A stretch of 64,000 nucleotides of DNA, from positions 5,722,501 to 5,786,500 of the forward strand of contig NC_020126.1 in the NCBI RefSeq assembly GCF_000331735.1. Direction: 5' to 3'. The DNA is from Myxococcus stipitatus DSM 14675 (GTDB taxonomy: Bacteria > Myxococcota > Myxococcia > Myxococcales > Myxococcaceae). Shown here in pieces: positions 38,220 through 46,422 of this stretch (within the stretch, counting starts at the first letter, position 1; each line of letters begins with the position of its first letter). A program made the translations under genes and the position numbers. The notes beneath the pieces are model-generated. The model was not told the DNA's origin. It made no database searches and saw only the letters and a list, made by a program, of their open reading frames with translations.

Positions 38220-39505
38220 GCACCAGCAGCCGCCGAATCCTGCTGGACCCGACGGGACTCCAGCCGTCGCCCCTCACGCCCCCGGTCTCCAAGTCGGACG
38301 CGCAGCGGGCCCTGGTGCTGGGGCACTTGACCGGCGCCTGGCCGCTGCCCTCCGTCCAGGCCGAGTCGGACGAGGACCTGCCCGCCGACGTGCGCGTCCT
38401 TCGCCGAGGCGTGGAGGCCCTCCGCCTCCCCCCCGGCCCCGTGCGCGACGTCGACTGCGCGGACGGTGGCGCGCCGTTCCGCATCCTGGCCACCCAGGCC
38501 GCGGTGACTCCCGGCGTCCGCGTGCGCCTCACGGGGACACCTCGCCTGGGTGAGCGGCCCCATGGCCCGCTCTTCACGTCGCTGAAGGACGCCCTGGGCC
38601 CCGCGGGCTTCGCGCTCACCGAGGGCACGCCCTGGCCGGTGGAGCTCGCCGCGCCCACCGACACCTCCCGCGTCGCGCCCGTCTTCCGGGTGCCCGGCTC
38701 ACAGAGCAGCCAGTACGCCTCCAGCCTCCTGCTGGGCTGCGCGGCGCTGTACCTGCGTGAGCGCCGCGCGTGGAGCGTGGAGATCGAAGGCACGCTGACG
38801 AGCGCCGGCTACCTGGAGCTCACGGTGGCGTGGCTCGAGCGCTTCGGCTTCGAGCTCCAGAAGTCCGACGCCCGCTACACGGTCTCTGGCTACACACCGC
38901 CGCCGAGCGTCCCCTCTCTGCCCGGGGACTGGTCCTCGCTGGGGTACCTGCTGCTCGTGGCCTGGAAGTCGGGCGGTACGGTGGAGCGCGCCGACCCCGC
39001 CAGCGCGCATCCGGACCAGGCCATCCTCCGCCTCATCGAGCAGGTGGGTCTGCGGACGGCGCCCGCCGGACAGCCACACACCCTGAAGGTGACGGGCCGA
39101 CCCGAGCAAGGCCTGCGGGCTTCGGGCAAGGAGTGCCCGGACCTGCTGCCGACCCTGGCGGCGCTCGCCTGTGTCCTACCCGCGCCGTCCACGCTGACGG
39201 ACGTCGGAATCCTCCGGCTGAAGGAGAGCGACCGGCTGGAAGGCATCCGCGCCCTCGTCGCCGCCTACGGGGGCACCAGCGACCTGCAGGGGGAAATCCT
39301 CCACCTGACGCCTCCGGCCTCCCCACCCGCCCGCTTCGAGATGGACAGCCAGGGGGACCACCGCCTGGCGATGACCGCGGCCACCCTCAGCGTGTTGTCG
39401 GGGGCCCCCCTCGTGCTCACCGGGCCCGAGTGTGTCGAGAAGAGCTTTCCGGGCTTCTGGAGGCAACTGCAGCGCTCGGGAGCGCGTATTTCCGAGTCAC
39501 CGTAG
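38216..39505 (+). CDS. aroA: 3-Phosphoshikimate 1-carboxyvinyltransferase (EPSP synthase)
   Basis: AroA transfers the enolpyruvyl group of PEP to shikimate-3-phosphate. The 429-residue protein starts at a GTG overlapping aroB. It has PPVSKSDAQRALVLGHLTG, the phosphate motif VPGSQSSQYASSLLLG, RLKESDRLEGIRALV, DSQGDHRLAMTAATLS and VEKSFPGFWRQL. The usual GNAGT loop near residue 85 reads CADGGAPFRILA, a noticeable variant in the PEP-binding, glyphosate-sensitive segment. It is the last gene of the aro operon. Confidence 0.94.
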   Translation: MSTSSRRILLDPTGLQPSPLTPPVSKSDAQRALVLGHLTGAWPLPSVQAESDEDLPADVRVLRRGVEALRLPPGPVRDVDCADGGAPFRILATQAAVTPGVRVRLTGTPRLGERPHGPLFTSLKDALGPAGFALTEGTPWPVELAAPTDTSRVAPVFRVPGSQSSQYASSLLLGCAALYLRERRAWSVEIEGTLTSAGYLELTVAWLERFGFELQKSDARYTVSGYTPPPSVPSLPGDWSSLGYLLLVAWKSGGTVERADPASAHPDQAILRLIEQVGLRTAPAGQPHTLKVTGRPEQGLRASGKECPDLLPTLAALACVLPAPSTLTDVGILRLKESDRLEGIRALVAAYGGTSDLQGEILHLTPPASPPARFEMDSQGDHRLAMTAATLSVLSGAPLVLTGPECVEKSFPGFWRQLQRSGARISESP

Positions 39506-39546
39506 AACCATCAGTGTCTCGATTGCCGACTTATCGTTCTTTTTTG

Positions 39547-39575
39547 TTGAAAGCGATCTGCGCCCTGTGAAATCT
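39547..39575 (+). promoter_or_regulatory. Possible gltA promoter implying a leaderless mRNA
   Basis: TTGAAA (39547-39552) is followed by 17 nt and AAATCT (39570-39575). The predicted start site would fall at or next to the ATG at 39582, which also lacks a ribosome-binding site. The -10 is weak, so this is tentative. Confidence 0.3.
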
Positions 39576-39581
39576 CCGCCC

Positions 39582-40883
39582 ATGCCCAAGGACACGCTGA
39601 CGATCACCGACAATCGGACCGGCAAGCAGTACGAGGTCCCGGTCGAGAACGGCTGTATTCGCACCAACGCCCTACGCCAGATCAAGGTCTCGGACGACGA
39701 CTTCGGTCTGATGGGCTACGACCCGGCGTTCCTCAACACCGCGAACTGTAAAAGCGCCATCACCTTCATCGATGGTGACAAAGGCATCCTGGAGTATCGC
39801 GGCTACCCCATCGAGCAGCTGGCGGAGAAGTCCAGCTACCTGGAGGTCGCGTACCTCCTGCTCAACGGTGAGCTGCCGACGCCCAAGGAGCTGGAGCAGT
39901 TCATCCACCTGGTGACGCACCACACGTACGTCCACGAGAACGTGAAGACGTTCATGGACGGGTTCCGCTACGACGCGCACCCGATGTCCATGCTCGGCTC
40001 CACCGTGGCCGCGCTGTCCGGCTTCTACCCGGACGCGAAGAACACCAAGGATGAGCGCAGCCGCCGCATCCAGATCACCCGGCTCATCGCCAAGATGCCC
40101 ACCATCGCCGCGTTCTCCTACCGGCACTCGATGGGCCTGCCCTACATCTACCCGGACAACGACCTGTCCTACGTCGCCAACTTCCTGGCGATGGTGAAGC
40201 GCATCGGCACCAGCACCTACAAGGTGCACCCGGTGCTCGAGCGCGCGCTCGACGTGCTCTTCATCCTCCACGCGGACCACGAGCAGAACTGCTCGACGAC
40301 GTCCGTGCGCACGGTGGGCTCGTCGGAAGTGGACCCGTACTCGGCCGTCACGGCCGGCATCGGCGCCCTCTACGGCCCGCTGCACGGCGGCGCCAACGAG
40401 GCGGTGCTGCGCATGCTCCGCGAGATTGGCCACATCTCCAAGGTCCCCGACTTCATCAAGTCCGTGAAGAGCGGCGAGGGCGAGAAGAAGCTGATGGGCT
40501 TCGGCCACCGCGTCTACAAGTCCTACGACCCGCGCGCCAAGGTCATCAAGCGCGTGGCGGACGAGGTCTTCGACGTGACGGGCAAGAACCCGCTGCTGGA
40601 GATCGCCGTGGAGCTGGAGCGCATCGCCCTCCAGGACGAGTACTTCGTCAAGCGCAAGCTGTACCCGAACGTGGACTTCTACTCCGGCCTCATCTACGAG
40701 GCGATGGGCTTCCAGGTGGAGATGTTCCCCGTCCTCTTCGCCATCCCCCGCACGGTGGGCTGGTGCGCGCAGTGGGAGGAGATGGTGCTGGACCCCGAGC
40801 AGAAGATTGCTCGCCCGCGCCAGGTCTTCACCGGCCACAAGCGCCGCGACTACGTCACGATGGACAAGCGCACCGCGAAGTAG
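39582..40883 (+). CDS. gltA: Citrate synthase (type II, hexameric class)
   Basis: The enzyme condenses oxaloacetate and acetyl-CoA. The 433-residue protein has the small N-terminal domain typical of Gram-negative enzymes (LTITDNRTGKQYEVPVENG). ILEYRGYPIEQLAEKSSYLE follows. The catalytic histidines lie in ILHADHEQNCSTTSVR and YGPLHGGANEAVLRML, then GFGHRVYKSYDPRAKV, with the aspartate in YPNVDFYSGLIYEAMG. I start at MPKDTL; an upstream frame extension inside aroA is spurious. It is a single gene ended by a strong bidirectional hairpin, and it supplies the TCA block at 9-17 kb. Confidence 0.97.
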   Translation: MPKDTLTITDNRTGKQYEVPVENGCIRTNALRQIKVSDDDFGLMGYDPAFLNTANCKSAITFIDGDKGILEYRGYPIEQLAEKSSYLEVAYLLLNGELPTPKELEQFIHLVTHHTYVHENVKTFMDGFRYDAHPMSMLGSTVAALSGFYPDAKNTKDERSRRIQITRLIAKMPTIAAFSYRHSMGLPYIYPDNDLSYVANFLAMVKRIGTSTYKVHPVLERALDVLFILHADHEQNCSTTSVRTVGSSEVDPYSAVTAGIGALYGPLHGGANEAVLRMLREIGHISKVPDFIKSVKSGEGEKKLMGFGHRVYKSYDPRAKVIKRVADEVFDVTGKNPLLEIAVELERIALQDEYFVKRKLYPNVDFYSGLIYEAMGFQVEMFPVLFAIPRTVGWCAQWEEMVLDPEQKIARPRQVFTGHKRRDYVTMDKRTAK

Positions 40884-40915
40884 TCCCGCGGTACCTCCAC
40901 ACCCCTTGGGCATGA

Positions 40916-40963
40916 AATGAGAAGGGGCGAGGAACCACCCAGGTTCCCCGCCCCTTTCTCATT
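40916..40963. terminator. Strong bidirectional terminator between gltA and the acyl-CoA synthetase
   Basis: Two arms (40916-40935 and 40944-40963) pair over about 18 positions with one or two mismatches. The outer part has the A-rich left and T-rich right ends expected for a terminator used by both convergent genes. Confidence 0.85.
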
Positions 40964-40976
40964 GCGGGCGAAGCCG

Positions 40977-42794
40977 TCAGCCCGCGTGCGCCGCGCCGTT
41001 CTCCGCGTAGAGCGACTCGACGAGCCCTGCATGCTTCAGCTCCACCGCCTTGCGGCGGACCTTGAGCGTGGGCGTCAAGTCACCCTCGTCCACGGAGAAC
41101 TCGCGCGGCAGCACCGCGAAGCGCTTGATGTTCTCGAAGCGGGAGAGCTTCGCGTTGACGTCCCGGTCCAGCGCCTGCTGGAGCACCTGGTGCAGCCGCG
41201 CGTCCCCGGCGAGCACGCCCACCTCCTCCGGCCAGCCCTTCTCCCGGGCCAGCGCGCGCACCTTCTCCCCGTCCAGGGCCAGCAGGGCCACCAGGTAGTT
41301 GCGCCGCTCGCCCACCACCACCGCGTGGCCCACGCCGGGCAGGCTCTTGAGCAGCTCCTCGATGTTGCCGGGCGCCGTCTTCTTCCCGCCGGAGGTGACG
41401 ATGATCTCCTTCTTGCGGCCGGTGATGTGGAGGTAGCCCTCCCCGTCCAGTTGGCCCACGTCGCCGCTGTGCAGCCACCCGTCCTGGAGCAGCTCCGCGG
41501 TGGCCTCCGGGTTCTTGTAGTAGCCCGTACACACGTTGCCGCCTCGGATGAGGATCTCCCCGTCCTCGGCGATGCGGACCTCCACGCCCAGCATGGGACG
41601 CCCCACGGTGCCCAGGTGCGTGGACTCCTCCGTGTTCACCGTGCCTGGGCCGGACACCTCCGTCATGCCCCACACCTCGTGAATCAGCATGTCGATGGAG
41701 GCGAAGAACTCCAGCACGTCCCGGCCGATGGGCGCGGCGGCCGTGGCGAAGAAGTCCACCCGCTCCATGCCGATGCGCGTCTTGAGGGGCTCGAACACCA
41801 GCCGCCGGGCCACGCTGTACTGGGCCGAAAGCGTCACGGGGATGCGCTCATGGCGCTGGGCCCGCGAGTGCATCTCCGAGGCGACCCCGCGCGCCCAGTC
41901 CACCAGGCGGCGCTTCAGCGGCGGCTGGGAGCGCAGTCCCTCCTCCGCCTTCGCCTTGAACTTCTCCCACACCCGCGGCACGCCGAAGAAGAACGTGGGC
42001 CGCACGTCCTTCAGGTTCGCGGGCATCGCCTCCACCGAGTCGGCGAAGTAGACCTGGATGCCCAGCATCAGCGGACAGTGGAGCGAGATGACCTGCTCCG
42101 CGATGTGCGACAGCGGCAGGTAGGACAGGATGATGTTGTCGGGCTTCTTGCCGAAGCTCACCGCCTGGCTGAGCTGGCGCGACGTCCAGGTCAGGTTGTG
42201 GTGGCTGAGCATCACCCCCTTGGGGTGCCCCGTCGTCCCCGAGGTGTAGATGAGGGTGCCCAATGACTCGGGCTTGAGGGCATTGACGCTGTCCCAGTAG
42301 GGCTTGTCGTCGGCGCCCGCGCCTCGTGCCAGCACGTCGGCGTAGCGCAGCACCCCTTCGGGCAGCGGGGTGGCGGGCGCGTCCAGGACGACGAGGTGGC
42401 GCAGCTTGGGCAGCCGCTCGCGCAGGAGCAGGCCCGTGCGCAGGTGCTTCTCGTTCTCCACGACCAGGAGGGAGGCCTCGCAGTGGCGGAGGATGTACTC
42501 CAACTGCTCCAGGGCGCTGGTGGTGTACAGACCCACCGGTACGCCTCCCATCGCCATGGAGGCGAGCGCCGCGACGTGCCACTCCTCGCGGTTGAAGCTG
42601 ATGATGCCCAGGGGCTGGCCTTCCGCGTAACCCAGCGACCTCAGGCCCAAGGCGAAGTGTTTGACCCGCTGCGAGTATTCGAGCCAGGAGGTGGGGACAT
42701 AGGCGCGCCCACGGCGCGTCCAGAGGGCCGGCCGATGCTCATGCTGCGCGGCCCGCTCATGAAGGGCATGCACCATCGTCTTCGGGAGGTCCAT
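40977..42794 (-). CDS. Long-chain acyl-CoA synthetase (AMP-forming)
   Basis: The 605-residue ANL enzyme probably activates long-chain fatty acids. It has TLIYTSGTTGHPKGVMLSHH (P-loop), ILSYLPLSHIAEQV and VDFFATAAAPIGRDVLEFFA. HEVWGMTEVSGPGTVNTEE is next, then the core DGWLHSGDVGQLDGEGYL and GRKKEIIVTSGGKKTAPGNIE. The long insertion around the adenylation domain is typical of the FadD15/ACSBG branch rather than E. coli FadD. I start at the ATG at 42794; the same frame stays open for another 1.6 kb upstream but that part is a shadow of other genes. It diverges from the zinc-ribbon gene. Confidence 0.93.
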   Translation of the reverse strand: MDLPKTMVHALHERAAQHEHRPALWTRRGRAYVPTSWLEYSQRVKHFALGLRSLGYAEGQPLGIISFNREEWHVAALASMAMGGVPVGLYTTSALEQLEYILRHCEASLLVVENEKHLRTGLLLRERLPKLRHLVVLDAPATPLPEGVLRYADVLARGAGADDKPYWDSVNALKPESLGTLIYTSGTTGHPKGVMLSHHNLTWTSRQLSQAVSFGKKPDNIILSYLPLSHIAEQVISLHCPLMLGIQVYFADSVEAMPANLKDVRPTFFFGVPRVWEKFKAKAEEGLRSQPPLKRRLVDWARGVASEMHSRAQRHERIPVTLSAQYSVARRLVFEPLKTRIGMERVDFFATAAAPIGRDVLEFFASIDMLIHEVWGMTEVSGPGTVNTEESTHLGTVGRPMLGVEVRIAEDGEILIRGGNVCTGYYKNPEATAELLQDGWLHSGDVGQLDGEGYLHITGRKKEIIVTSGGKKTAPGNIEELLKSLPGVGHAVVVGERRNYLVALLALDGEKVRALAREKGWPEEVGVLAGDARLHQVLQQALDRDVNAKLSRFENIKRFAVLPREFSVDEGDLTPTLKVRRKAVELKHAGLVESLYAENGAAHAG

Positions 42795-42850
42795 CCGACG
42801 AACGCTAGCGGATGTAGGGGCCTGGCCACCATGCCTCCAGTTCGAGGACG

Positions 42851-42880
42851 TTGACAGCCGGTTGGCGGGCTTTGTATGCC
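42851..42880 (+). promoter_or_regulatory. Promoter of the zinc-ribbon gene with a near-leaderless start
   Basis: A perfect TTGACA (42851-42856) is followed by GTATGC after 17 nt or TATGCC (42875-42880) after 18 nt. The predicted start site lies about 5 nt before the ATG at 42891, and no ribosome-binding site is present. The ATG at 42876 lies inside the -10 box and is therefore unlikely to be used. Confidence 0.5.
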
Positions 42881-42890
42881 GCGCCCGACC

Positions 42891-43256
42891 ATGAGCATCG
42901 ACTTCACCTGCCAGAAGTGCGAGGCAAGCTTCGAGCTTGACGTGCAAGACCTCATCGAGGGGACAGAGAAGATTGTCTGTCCTCACTGCGATGCGAAGGC
43001 ACCCGCGAACCTCTCCGAGGACTTCGTCGCGGCGCTTTCGGAGATGCGCGCGCAGATCGCCGTGCTCGACAAGAAGTTCGCCGTCTCCATGACGTTGGAG
43101 TCGGAGGACGTCGAGGACACGGTCGACGACGAGGACGAAGACGAGGATGAGGAGTCCGAGGACGACGAGGACGACGACCTCGACGAGGACGAGGATGAGG
43201 ACGTCGACGACGAGGAGGACTACGACGACGAGGACGAGGACGACGAGCGTCGCTGA
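42891..43256 (+). CDS. Small zinc-ribbon protein with a long poly-acidic tail
   Basis: The 121-residue protein has a CxxC...CxxC zinc ribbon at its N-terminus (CQKC at 7-10 and CPHC about 23 residues later). It is of the MJ0042/FYDLN-like type seen at the start of many myxobacterial and other regulatory proteins. A short helix (VAALSEMRAQIAVLDKKF) links to a tail of about 50 residues made almost only of Asp and Glu. The tail resembles that of nucleic-acid or histone mimics. The function is unknown. A possible promoter lies immediately upstream. Divergent from the acyl-CoA synthetase. Confidence 0.85.
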   Translation: MSIDFTCQKCEASFELDVQDLIEGTEKIVCPHCDAKAPANLSEDFVAALSEMRAQIAVLDKKFAVSMTLESEDVEDTVDDEDEDEDEESEDDEDDDLDEDEDEDVDDEEDYDDEDEDDERR

Positions 43257-43358
43257 CGTCCGCCCCCTTGCCCTCCGGGCGACCAGCTCGCACCCCCGAG
43301 GGCAACCGGGCTGAAATGCCGCCCTCCCGAGAGGGAGGCCGGTGCGTAGGTTCAGGGT

Positions 43359-44144
43359 GTGAGAACACCCAACCGCGCCACTCTCTTCGTCGCCCCTCTC
43401 TCGGCGCTGTTGCTGGCGCTGGGAGGGCTCCTGCTGCTCCCCGGCTTCCGAGCCCCCAAAGCCATCGCGGCGACACTTCAGGACGCCTCCGAGCAACCGT
43501 GCGTCACCGAGCACGGAGGCGACCCCAAGGCCTGCTCCGAGCTCGTCGAGTTGGAGGTGCAGGACGTCATCCCGCTCATGGAGGCCCAGACGCACGCCAT
43601 CGTGCTGACCACGAAGGACCAGGAGATGCTCCTCCCCGTCTTCGTGGACGAGGCCGCCGCCGTCTCCATCGCCTTCAGGCTGGCGGAGCGTGAGCCTCCT
43701 CAGCCGCTCGCGCAGGACCTGCTGGACGACGTCGTGGACCAGCTCGGCGCCAAGGTGACGGAGGTCCGCATCGACGACCTGCGAGACAACGTCTACTCGG
43801 GCCGCGTCTTCCTCGAGCAAGGGGCGAAGAAGCTGACCCTGGAGGCCCGCCCCTCCGACTCCATCGCCATGGCCCTCTCCAGCCATGCGCGCATCCGCGT
43901 CACGCGCAAGGTGCTGACGCTGGCGGGCATCAGCCGCGACGAGATCGAAGCCCTCCAGAAGGGCGGCCCTGGCGTGGGAGGCAGTGGCTCCGGCGGCCTC
44001 ATGGACGAGTCCTCGCCGCTGCCGCCCCCGGGCCTGCCCGCGCCGGGCACCCCGTCCGACGACCCGGGCACGGGGGGAGACCTGCCGCCGGGCCATCCGC
44101 CCCTGGGCTCGCCGAAGGGGGCCGGCAAGAAGATCGAACTCTAG
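43359..44144 (+). CDS. Exported bifunctional-nuclease (BFN/DUF151) domain protein
   Basis: The 261-residue protein starts at a GTG. An N-terminal hydrophobic segment (about 8-28: LFVAPLSALLLALGGLLLLPG) looks like a signal anchor or signal peptide. The BFN domain (about 60-200) is visible as VELEVQDVIPLMEAQTHAIVL, LLPVFVDEAAAVSIAFRLA, VRIDDLRDNVYSGRVFL and LEARPSDSIAMALSSHARI. Homologues include plant BFN nucleases and Thermotoga TM0160; enzymatic activity here is unproven. A Gly/Pro/Ser-rich tail of about 55 residues follows. Export of such a domain is unusual. A strong terminator follows 31 nt downstream. Confidence 0.88.
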   Translation: MRTPNRATLFVAPLSALLLALGGLLLLPGFRAPKAIAATLQDASEQPCVTEHGGDPKACSELVELEVQDVIPLMEAQTHAIVLTTKDQEMLLPVFVDEAAAVSIAFRLAEREPPQPLAQDLLDDVVDQLGAKVTEVRIDDLRDNVYSGRVFLEQGAKKLTLEARPSDSIAMALSSHARIRVTRKVLTLAGISRDEIEALQKGGPGVGGSGSGGLMDESSPLPPPGLPAPGTPSDDPGTGGDLPPGHPPLGSPKGAGKKIEL

Positions 44145-44174
44145 GCCCCGCCGCCCTGGCGGACGGTGGAAACG

Positions 44175-44213
44175 AAAAAGCCCGGCCCCCCTCCCAGGGA
44201 TGCCGGGCTTTTT
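44175..44213 (+). terminator. Intrinsic terminator after the BFN gene
   Basis: A perfect 12-bp stem (44175-44186 with 44202-44213) has A-rich and T5 flanks and a 15-nt loop. The stem's poly-A/poly-T ends would let it act in both directions. Confidence 0.9.
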
Positions 44214-44322
44214 CTCGCGGGAGCCTCCCCTGAAAGAGGAGTCCCTCGCCTGAAGCCAGAGTAAGTCCCCTGGACCCGGAACTGTCAAGCCATGGGCCGA
44301 GCCGCCTAGGATGCGCGCGCAT

Positions 44323-45723
44323 ATGCGCAAGGCGAAGATCATCTGCACCCTGGGGCCCGCTTCGAGCTCGCTGGAGGCCATCGAGGGCCTCATCCGCGCG
44401 GGGATGAACGTGGCGCGGCTGAACTTCTCTCACGGCACGCACGACGAGCACCGGCAGCGCGTGGCCCTCATCCGCAAGGCGGCCCGTCGGCTGAAGCTCC
44501 CCGTGGCCATCCTCCAGGATATCCAGGGACCCAAGATTCGCCTGGGGAAGTTCGACGGTGGACAACTCGCGGTGAAGGCAGGCGAGCGCGTGACGGTGAC
44601 CACCCGTTCGGTCATGGGACACGGCACCCTCATCCCCACGCCCATCAAGTCGCTGACGAAGGACGTGAAGGCCCGGGATGCCATCCTCCTGGATGACGGC
44701 CGGGTGCGGCTGCGCGTGCTCGCGGTCTCCGGCCAGGACGTCTCCTGCGAGGTGGAGGTCGGAGGTCTGCTCAAGGACCACAAGGGACTGAACCTCCCGG
44801 GTTCACCCATGTCGGTGCCCACCATCACGTCGAAGGACGAGGCGGACCTGGCGTTCGGCCAGGACGTGGGCGTGGACTACGTGGCGCTGTCCTTCGTGCG
44901 CACCGCCGAGGACATCCACCGCGCGCGCAAGCACGTGGCGAAGAACAAGACGCCCCTCATCGCGAAGATTGAGAAGCCGCAGGCGGTGGAGCAGCTGGAG
45001 GCCATTGCCCGCGCCGCGGACGGCATCATGGTGGCGCGAGGAGACCTGGGCGTGGAGATGCCCCTGGAGCAGCTCCCCGCCATCCAGAAGCGCATGGTGC
45101 GCGTGGTGAACCAGATGGGGGGCCTGGTCATCGTCGCCACGGAGATGCTGGAGAGCATGGTGACCAACCCGCGCCCCACCCGCGCGGAGGTGTCCGACGT
45201 GGCCAACGCGATCCTGGACGGCGCCGACGCGGTGATGCTGTCCGGAGAGACGGCCGCGGGGCGCTACCCCATCGACGCGGCCTCCACCATGGCGCGCATC
45301 GTCGAGGAGACGGAGCGCGGCGTGACGCGGCACCAGCACCACTCCCCCTTCGAGCGCTCCGAGGACCTGGGCACCGGCGTCGCCGCGGCGGCCGTAGCGG
45401 CGGCGGACCAGCTCGGCATCCAGACGATCATCGCCTACACGGAGAGCGGCCACACCGCGCGCCTCATCTCCGAGTTCCGTCCCAACGCGCGCATCATCGC
45501 GCTCACGCCGAACGAGGCCTCGATTCAGCGAATGGCCCTCTACTGGGGCGTGACGGGGCACCAGGTGGCGCGGGTGAAGTCCACGGACGCCATGCTGAGC
45601 CAGGTGCGCAAGCTGTGCCTGCGCGAGAGCCTGTGCCCGGCGGGGACGCCCGTCATCGTCGTGGCGGGGGTGCCACTCAACGTGCCGGGCAACACGAACC
45701 TGATGAGCATCCACCGCGTGTGA
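44323..45723 (+). CDS. pyk: Pyruvate kinase
   Basis: The enzyme makes pyruvate and ATP from PEP, the last step of glycolysis. The protein has 466 residues, close to the usual 470-480. It begins MRKAKIICTLGPASSS and shows NVARLNFSHGTHDEH and ILQDIQGPKIRLG. VDYVALSFVRTAEDIH comes next, then LIAKIEKPQAVEQLEAI with the catalytic lysine and GIMVARGDLGVEMPLEQLP. VIVATEMLESMVTNPRPTRAE and AVMLSGETAAGRYPIDA complete the barrel. A C-terminal regulatory domain is present. I chose the ATG at 44323; one at 44311 adds four residues. It converges with the hypothetical gene downstream. Confidence 0.96.
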   Translation: MRKAKIICTLGPASSSLEAIEGLIRAGMNVARLNFSHGTHDEHRQRVALIRKAARRLKLPVAILQDIQGPKIRLGKFDGGQLAVKAGERVTVTTRSVMGHGTLIPTPIKSLTKDVKARDAILLDDGRVRLRVLAVSGQDVSCEVEVGGLLKDHKGLNLPGSPMSVPTITSKDEADLAFGQDVGVDYVALSFVRTAEDIHRARKHVAKNKTPLIAKIEKPQAVEQLEAIARAADGIMVARGDLGVEMPLEQLPAIQKRMVRVVNQMGGLVIVATEMLESMVTNPRPTRAEVSDVANAILDGADAVMLSGETAAGRYPIDAASTMARIVEETERGVTRHQHHSPFERSEDLGTGVAAAAVAAADQLGIQTIIAYTESGHTARLISEFRPNARIIALTPNEASIQRMALYWGVTGHQVARVKSTDAMLSQVRKLCLRESLCPAGTPVIVVAGVPLNVPGNTNLMSIHRV

Positions 45724-45741
45724 GCGCGGCGGACGTCTTCG

Positions 45742-46407
45742 TCAGAGCACCTTCTGCTCGAAGTCGTAGATCTTCTCGACGGCGAGCTGGCGGTAGCGGT
45801 CCATGTTGAGCGCCCGGCGCGCGCACTCCCAGACGAGCTCGTTGGGCGCGCGCTGGGGCTCCTTCTTCTTGCGGCGCTTCACTTCCGCCTTGATGGACTT
45901 CACCGCGACCTTGGGGTGGTAGCAGAACGCGGAGGAGAACAGCAGGTGCCCGCCAAAGGGGATGAGGCGGGCCTCCAGGATGTCGCCCGTCTCCAGGCCG
46001 GCGATGTTGCGCCGCTCCGTCACGTCGAAGTCCTTCCCCGAGTACAGCTCCCGCAGCCGGACCAGCCCCTTGCCCAGCTTGCGGACCTCGAAGAGGCCGT
46101 GGACCGTCTCCGTGAAGCTGCGGAAGGCGTTGGACTCCTCGGGGGGCGCGTTCGCCAGGCGGTGCTCGTAGAACTCCGCGGCCGGCGTCTTGCTCGTCAG
46201 CGGCGAGACGCGGTCGTAGAGGTAGAAGTCGAGGAACGACGCCATGCGCAGCTCGAAGAGCTTGTCGTCCTCGAAGACCTCGCCCGTCAGGCGGAAGTAC
46301 TCCGCCTTCGCGTCGAGCAGGTCTGCCTTCCGTGACTCCACGCTGCCGAAGGCGATGAGCTGGTCCAGGTACGGCTGGTAGGAGAGCGGCGACAGCGGAG
46401 AATCCAT
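45742..46407 (-). CDS. Hypothetical protein at the end of the pyrimidine gene cluster
   Basis: The 221-residue soluble protein has no signal peptide or membrane helix. The N-terminal half is helical (YLDQLIAFGSVESRKADLLD). The middle contains FELRMASFLDFYLYDR, and a segment with LETGDILEARLIPFGGHLLFSSAF could be a small beta-barrel. The last third is very basic (KSIKAEVKRRKKKEPQRAPN) and ends in a helix. The basic patch suggests nucleic-acid binding, but that is only inference. It begins 15 nt after carA, so it is probably cotranscribed with it. I do not recognise a family. Confidence 0.8.
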   Translation of the reverse strand: MDSPLSPLSYQPYLDQLIAFGSVESRKADLLDAKAEYFRLTGEVFEDDKLFELRMASFLDFYLYDRVSPLTSKTPAAEFYEHRLANAPPEESNAFRSFTETVHGLFEVRKLGKGLVRLRELYSGKDFDVTERRNIAGLETGDILEARLIPFGGHLLFSSAFCYHPKVAVKSIKAEVKRRKKKEPQRAPNELVWECARRALNMDRYRQLAVEKIYDFEQKVL

Positions 46408-46422
46408 AGGGGGAAGGGTATT

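Noticed and set aside
39432-39581. Upstream extension of the citrate synthase frame into aroA
   Set aside because: The extension does not resemble citrate synthase, and the family start is at 39582.
42795-44393. 1.6-kb upstream extension of the acyl-CoA synthetase frame
   Set aside because: It overlaps the zinc-ribbon and nuclease-domain genes on the other strand and has no resemblance to acyl-CoA synthetases; the true start fits at 42794.
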